Below are positions 63,836-64,000 of a stretch of DNA of 64,000 nt, in pieces. The translations under genes were made by a program, and so were the position numbers. How positions within the stretch are numbered: the first letter of the stretch is position 1; the number at the start of each line of letters is the position of its first letter. The stretch covers positions 3,896,692-3,960,691 of the forward strand of contig NC_079202.1 of assembly GCF_026745355.1 (NCBI RefSeq), written 5' to 3'. The stretch is from Beta vulgaris subsp. vulgaris (Eukaryota > Streptophyta > Magnoliopsida > Caryophyllales > Amaranthaceae). The notes under the pieces are model-generated. The model had not been told where the DNA came from, made no database searches, and was given only the letters and a program-made list of their open reading frames with translations.

Positions 63836-64000
63836 GAGTATTATTATTAGGATTTTTTAACTAGAATAATACAAACTTTTACCCGTTCTCTCTCAATAAT
63901 AGAAACCTTTGATTATTTTGAAATAATACAAACTTTTGTCAAAAATTCCTCCAGTAGCGCGTGACCGGTTAGTCACTTGTTGGTGCAGGTAAATTGCTTA
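63836..64000. other. Window end, possible start of a repeat element
   Basis: ATAATACAAACTTTT occurs twice (near 63867 and 63926), with AATAATAGAAACCTTTGATT between. This is similar in style to the MULE terminal repeat at 30798, but it is incomplete here. Confidence 0.3.

Overview
This is a plant nuclear window. It is AT-rich, its genes have many short introns with GT..AG borders, and transposable elements fill most of the rest. The gene content (plastid-type hexokinase, WEB-family protein, plant LTR retrotransposons, Stowaway-like MITEs) fixes it as a dicot. Caryophyllales/Amaranthaceae (spinach, beet or quinoa relatives) is my guess, but nothing in the sequence proves it.

Four host loci are supported. 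(1) Positions 5038-8929 (+) hold a 12-exon gene for a 652-aa low-complexity protein of unknown function. (2) Positions 10465-15384 (-) hold a 9-exon plastid-type hexokinase of 496 aa. (3) Positions 27434-35443 (+) hold a 3-exon WEB-family coiled-coil protein of 227 aa whose first intron is 6.6 kb. (4) Positions 46366-46704 (-) hold a small intronless ORF that looks like a conserved plant protein of unknown function. Exon phases were followed by hand for the first three, and each gives one uninterrupted reading frame. There is no operon-like or pathway link between the genes; they are ordinary neighbours separated by transposons.

Layout: 255-3655 is a non-autonomous Helitron carrying an aminoacylase-1 gene fragment. 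3656-8929 is gene 1 with its leader region. 10465-15384 is the hexokinase, with a SINE and an 0.8-kb inverted-repeat element in intron 8 and a Stowaway-like MITE in intron 1. A 144-bp tandem duplication lies upstream of it. 16148-18590 holds MITE and LINE debris. 18594-26457 is a MITE split by a 7.6-kb insertion that itself contains a complete Copia element with a target-site duplication. 27434-35443 is the WEB gene; its intron 1 holds a three-LTR TRIM-like element, a Pack-MULE-like element with a FAR1-domain fragment, and a MITE. 35750-45545 is a graveyard of Copia and Tat-type Gypsy remnants, the Gypsy one with an antisense ORF. 46710-53315 is mostly empty apart from two MITEs. 53321-59680 is a full-length, fairly young minus-strand Gypsy element with a 5-bp duplication. 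60650-63835 holds a Copia scrap and a decayed LINE that is broken off about 165 bases before the window ends.

No CRISPR, rRNA, intact tRNA, bacterial or viral gene system was seen. The most unusual items are the nested and gene-capturing transposons: the Helitron with aminoacylase, the Pack-MULE with FAR1, and the three-LTR TRIM. Also notable are a substitution in a conserved hexokinase motif and the pattern of frameshifts in the young Gypsy element.
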